A stretch of DNA of 64,000 nucleotides from the NCBI GenBank assembly GCA_020631235.1, contig JAHDHQ010000004.1, positions 124,001 through 188,000 of the forward strand. Reading direction: 5' to 3'. Positions 63,726 to 64,000 of this stretch are shown piece by piece (position 1 is the first letter of the stretch; the number at the start of each line of letters is the position of its first letter). A program made the position numbers and the translations under genes. Origin of the DNA: Saprospiraceae bacterium (lineage in GTDB: Bacteria > Bacteroidota > Bacteroidia > Chitinophagales > Saprospiraceae). Below the pieces are notes generated by a model. It saw only the letters and a program-made list of their open reading frames with translations, was not told where the DNA came from and made no database searches.

Positions 63726-64000
63726 TCTTTTGGATTCCCTACTATTTCAAAAGAGTAAATTACGGAAAGTCCATGGATATTTTAGGCGATTGCACTTTCT
63801 GAATGACCCAATTTGTGGTTTATTTGGCTTGGTGAGTTGTTAAATTTAAATGAGTAGCTGCTTTTTTATTTAATCCCTTATTACATTAGAAGAGACAATA
63901 AAAAAATCAAGTAATTGGCAATAAGGATAAAGCTATGATGGTTTAATGTATAGCTATGCTTAAGTCCTATTTCTTGACTGCTTTTTAGTATACCTATTAG
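63726..64000. other. Intergenic end of window, nothing recognised
   Basis: 275 bases upstream of the PAP2 gene. AT-rich, no open frame of note, no RNA gene, terminator or promoter motif that I can support. Confidence 0.5.

Noticed and set aside
1-64000. tRNA, rRNA, CRISPR arrays and insertion sequences
   Set aside because: None seen by eye: no tRNA T-arm in a plausible cloverleaf, no regularly spaced repeats, no transposase-like frame. A covariance-model scan would be needed to be certain.

Overview
This 64 kb window looks like chromosome from a bacterium of the phylum Bacteroidota, possibly a marine Saprospiria-like lineage (the class is a guess). Evidence: a SusC/SusD pair, a PorP/SprF-like protein beside a PorE-like OmpA protein, a giant adhesin with a gliding/type IX secretion (T9SS) type-B C-terminal domain, a uppS-bamA-skp run, Rho with a long basic insertion, and promoters of the Bacteroidota form TTTG-N(18-23)-TAnnTTTG. 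The DNA is AT-rich. Coding density is high, TTG starts are frequent, and several genes overlap or nearly touch. I saw no tRNA, rRNA, CRISPR array or insertion sequence.

Layout. 1-1910 (minus): phoH-osmC-aroA, with aroA cut by the window edge. 2100-5891 (plus): SAM hydroxide adenosyltransferase, ABM-domain protein, aroB and a GT83/PMT-like membrane glycosyltransferase. 5915-9413 (minus): porP/sprF and a PorE-like OmpA protein. 9467-14900: an accessory-looking stretch with a DUF2279 protein, a truncated beta-lactamase-like gene, an unknown secreted protein, a secreted alpha/beta hydrolase, and a DUF4291 fusion next to a paralogue of its N-terminal domain. 14967-20377: DUF3109 protein, a mitochondrial-type citrate synthase, gcvH, a VanZ-like protein, and two TonB paralogues around a rhomboid protease. 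20528-26363 (plus): TPR protein, DUF4286, MFS transporter, acyl-CoA dehydrogenase and site-2 protease. 26366-33739 (minus): envelope biogenesis genes skp, bamA, uppS, a tail-specific protease and kdsD. 33873-42440: housekeeping genes recQ, aroQ, rnpA, galM, rpmH, rho, serS, a YugP-like protease and frr. 42437-46741: lpxH and neighbours, then aldo/keto reductase, DUF2490 and DUF2064. 46789-52810: a susC-susD-SSS symporter uptake operon. 52826-59009: unknown proteins, an atypical metallophosphoesterase and the T9SS adhesin. 59131-62275: two divergent paralogous lipoproteins around an intradiol-dioxygenase-like lipoprotein, followed by a small outer-membrane-type protein. 62331-63725: GNAT and PAP2 proteins.

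How the genes fit together. Much of the window serves the envelope: outer-membrane protein assembly (BamA, Skp), undecaprenyl and lipid A/Kdo precursors (UppS, LpxH, KdsD), T9SS/gliding (PorE- and PorP-like proteins plus a type-B cargo), and TonB-powered uptake (two TonBs, SusCD). Three shikimate genes (aroA, aroB, aroQ) lie in three separate operons.

Most interesting items: the lipoprotein/dioxygenase cluster at 59131-62275, which may be an undescribed extracytoplasmic system; aroQ, which has no ATG/GTG/TTG start, seems coupled to the recQ stop codon through TAATC and runs antiparallel into rnpA; galM inserted between rpmH and rnpA; a small ORF plus strong terminator ahead of lpxH; the DUF4291 fusion and its stand-alone paralogue; a three-domain supermodule duplicated inside the T9SS adhesin; and promoter boxes so close to start codons that leaderless mRNAs are likely. 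All identifications come from reading sequence and motifs; no database search was run.
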